From Akanthomyces muscarius (Eukaryota > Ascomycota > Sordariomycetes > Hypocreales > Cordycipitaceae): a stretch of DNA of 64,000 bases. Of the stretch, positions 61,248-64,000 are shown piece by piece; position 1 is the first letter of the stretch, and the number at the start of each line of letters is the position of its first letter. The DNA lies in contig NC_079242.1 of NCBI RefSeq assembly GCF_028009165.1, positions 1,798,001 to 1,862,000 on the forward strand, read 5' to 3'. The translations under genes were made by a program, and so were the position numbers. Under the pieces are notes generated by a model. It did not search any database, was not told where the DNA came from, and worked only from the letters and a program-made list of their open reading frames with translations.

Positions 61248-64000
61248 GGCTGCAGACACGCCACGGCTGAAATAGCGTGGCTGACCTGTAGTGGCTGCTG
61301 GTAAATAAATAATTTAGAGTGCTTCGAGGCCTGCCCATAAGATTAGCGGGTTTCCTCGGACCAAACTCGGGTGTGGAGCGGGAGACCTCGTGTCGTGGTT
61401 GATCCAGGATTCCGCCCGTTGCGTTGGTAGGTAAATAGGCGGTGTTGGTACCAGTATCAGCACCTCTGCTTGTCGATGCGACAAGCGACTGCTCCAAGCT
61501 GATTCGTCAAAATGCCTGTTTTGTCTAGATCGATTTTGTTTCTTTTCGGCAGCGTGCGTGTCGCTAGGTCATACAACCTGTGCTGTACGGAGCACCGGTA
61601 GCCTGTCAGTGTTGCTCTGTGCAATCGAGCCCAGTCGTTGGATGCGGCCAGACAAGAGCAGGAAACAGCCTAAGAGGTGGGTGGGGGGTTTTGATTGGAC
61701 CGTGCAAGAGGGAGAAACCAAAATGCCTCAACGTGATTTGAGGGATGGGGGGCCTCGGGCTTTTAAGACCTCTGACTGGCTGATTCAGCTCCCATGCGGG
61801 TCAAGTCGCTGGCTGCCTCTGTCCGGGCCTTTGATTGGCCAACTGCTCGTCGTGCCACTTCCGTGCTTTGCCAAGTCCCTTTGTTGCCCCACCTTTTATC
61901 TTTGCCGGGTGGCAGTGGGCAGCTCCCAGCTGCCAGGACCGGACCACTTGGACCACCGGTAGGTTGTGTGGTTATCAGCAGTGCACCGCACGCGAACTAT
62001 GTAGGTGCCAGCCAACGCCCGTCAATGGATATGATTTTCCTGGTCTCGTCCGTCCTTCTCCTTCGACCCGGCAAGAGAGAGAGACTGTCAAGTCATCACA
62101 AGACGCCCTCAGCTCGCTCCTTTTTATACTTGGCCCGCATCCTTCTGTCCAGAAGCAGCAGGATGCAGACTCTGCCCACCACCCTTCAAACCCCCTCGCA
62201 CCACCACCAAACAGGAACGGCACACCACCGCAGTCCCGTCCACCCCAGCGCAGCCTGTCATCCTGCTCAGTCAACAGGTGCCGTCATTGCCTGGCAGCGT
62301 TGAGCAGGAACCAGGTTAAAGACATGGCCCTGGTCACCAAAACAAAGTTTCCGAATTAGATGCTCTTCCGCGTCGCCATTTGCCCAGTGGCCCTGGTCTA
62401 GCTCTTGCTCATCTCCGGTCATGGCTCGCTACCACCACTAACAGCCAGCCATGCCGTGCTCTAATAATAACCAGCCCGCCCAGCTTGCTACCACCCTAGC
62501 CTCAGCCTGATGGATGCGTTATTCACGCCTGTTGGAAAGGGCAAAAGCTCCCGTTGCCAGCTCGCCCGTTCAGGGGGGGTGATCGACGCCCTCCCCGGAC
62601 GTGTCTACCTAAATGGTCCTCTGAGCTGGCATCCCCTTGTGCCTGCCAACTGCTAAAGCGACAGCGCTGCACACCATCTCCCGCACCTCACCATCACGCA
62701 TTACCATGTATCATCGCCAAAATGCCCGCCAAGCACACACCCGTGGCTGTAATCCTATGCGTCTCCCAGGCACTGAGGTCCTTTGTTATGCGCACTAGCT
62801 CGGTGCCTCAAATTTGGTCCGATGCTCGGTCGTGCCATGACGATGCACCCGCGTCTTGGGCTTGTGTAACCATACTTCGTCAGGCTCGCCCGGTCCTATC
62901 AAAGACATCCGTCCAATCCACCCGAACCGGCCCAAGTAGACTGCAGCCCTCTGAAGCAGGCACGATTATTCCGACAGTGGCTTTCTTTGAGGCGGTGACT
63001 GGGAGACGTCGTCATGACTGCCAGGTCTCCACTATTGGGCAGCTGTGATGCTTCCCGCGCCATGAGTTGACAACTTCCAATATAATGTTGTGCCAAGTGC
63101 TTGCCGGCAATGCATACTTCGCCCCAAGCAAGATAAGACTCGGGATGGCAATGCATTCGGCCTTCTGTTTCTAATTCGGGCTCTGCCACGTGAGATGCTC
63201 GACGTGTGCGCCGCCGACGCCGCCTACGCCAGTTCCTGAGAAGAGACGGGTGCTGGACTACTGTTTACATGGCTGGCCATGGCTCGAATGCTTTGTCGTA
63301 AAAGTCGGTGTGAGCCAATGGTATTGGCGCATTCTCCCCCCCAATACGGAGTACCTGCGCAGGTCTTCCGCCACAACCAGCGCGATGGGTATGCCGAGGG
63401 TGTTTATTTGGCTGCCTGCGTCTACCTCCTCTTCGACAATGATGGAGGCGTGGTCGCATGCTTCTCTTGCTGTTCGTGGCTCTCCATTGCCCGTGTTCGG
63501 TGCCGCCATGCACCACCTCTCTTGCGGACAGACGTTGCATTGGGAAAAATATGGCTGTCGCAGCGGGGTCCGCCGACTTGACCCAACAGTGATCAAAGTA
63601 CCAATCATGCTAATAGAACCACAATATAAGAGGGAAGAGAACTGTAGCGCTTTATTCTACCGAGTGACTTCCAAGCACAGAGGCAGGAACAGCCTGCTAC
63701 ATTTCGTGCAAGTGGTGTAGGGTAGTCCAACAAGTCTTGGGTAGGCCCGCCCTGGCTTCCCAATTTGGCGCAAGCCCTCTACGCCATTGGGCATTTTGCT
63801 CGAGAGTCCATGGCCCTTTTACGGACCAATTATCACCATCGCGGGCTCCATCGTCAAGCTTGCATCCCCACACACAGTGTATCACTCGAAATGAGAAACT
63901 CTATGATGAAGTGAAATGTCTGGGAAGTCAGACGTGACCTGGCATACTACTCTCAGCGCAGGTGCGCAACAGCGGAGCCTAAGATCTCGTCCTTACAGGC

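Larger units (their letters stand above)
59146..64000. other. gene-poor right end with short tandem and palindromic repeats
   Basis: About 4.85 kb without a confident gene. The left part should hold the leader and missing 5' exon(s) of HAP2. From 59.7 to 61.3 kb simple repeats and palindromes are dense. From 61.5 kb on, only frames without family features are seen. The minus-strand frame 63608-63258 has some protein-like character (ALVVAEDLRRYSVLGG) but no family I know. Confidence 0.45.

Noticed and set aside
61794..62359. Overlapping plus-strand frames of 169 and 174 codons
   Set aside because: His/Pro/Ser-rich, no motif, both frames equally open; typical of non-coding GC-rich DNA.

Overview
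The window is nuclear DNA of a filamentous ascomycete (Pezizomycotina; most likely Sordariomycetes, probably Hypocreales). The evidence is short introns (mostly 50-100 nt) with GT...AG ends, compact single-copy genes with clear fungal orthologues (BEM46, PEX10, ERD1, PCD1, BNA1, PSO2, YVC1, HAP2), and fungus-specific architectures such as WSC domains joined to a glyoxal-oxidase domain. No bacterial operons, rRNA, tRNA, CRISPR or intact transposon were seen. The order assignment is an inference from gene style, not a test.

Layout. 1-3940 (-): a secreted copper radical oxidase with five WSC domains, cut by the left edge. 3.9-7.2 kb has no recognisable gene. 7.2-10.6 kb (+): NF-X1 type zinc-finger protein FAP1. 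11.9-13.2 kb (-): BEM46-type hydrolase. 13.2-17.8 kb is gene-free, with a G20 tract and short palindromes, and ends in the leader of a LYAR-type nucleolar zinc-finger gene (17.8-19.5, +). 20.5-21.7 (-): PEX10. 22.6-23.6 (+): cysteine-containing surface-like protein. 24.2-25.5 (+): ERD1/EXS membrane protein. 27.4-29.1 (+): disordered protein of unknown function. 30.9-31.9 (+): Nudix CoA diphosphatase. 32.1-33.1 (-): Ctr copper transporter. 34.3-35.0 (+): 3-hydroxyanthranilate dioxygenase. 35.2-36.1 (-): FAHD1-type hydrolase. 36.8-39.5 (-): cullin-3, divergent from SmD1 (40.0-40.6, +). 41.1-41.9 (-): MTQ2 methyltransferase. 42.2-42.6 (-): small CxxC protein ending in a CaaX box. 43.8-46.2 (+): S9 glutamyl-endopeptidase-like peptidase. 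46.3-46.9 (-): DUF7053-like protein. 47.7-50.2 (+): PSO2/SNM1. 50.5-51.1 (-): LSM2. 51.8-52.6 (-): decayed carboxylesterase. 52.7-55.1 (-): vacuolar TRP channel YVC1. 55.7-56.9 (-): APH/ACAD11-like kinase. 58.4-59.1 (-): HAP2. 59.1-64 kb: no confident gene, rich in short tandem and palindromic repeats.

The genes are mainly housekeeping and share no pathway or cluster logic. Loose themes are RNA processing (SMD1, LSM2), copper (Ctr transporter and the copper oxidase, 28 kb apart), ubiquitin (CUL3, PEX10 RING, FAP1 RING-like finger) and peroxisome/CoA (PEX10, PCD1). No secondary-metabolite cluster or defence system was found. The most notable points are the CaaX protein, the decayed carboxylesterase, an intron at the same codon and phase in SMD1 and LSM2, a neddylation-lysine codon split by an intron in CUL3, and a recurrent TACTGGTA/TACCAGTA palindrome family in intergenic DNA. 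Multi-exon CDS entries give the outer span; exon coordinates are in the evidence and were set by hand from splice consensus, reading phase and family similarity.
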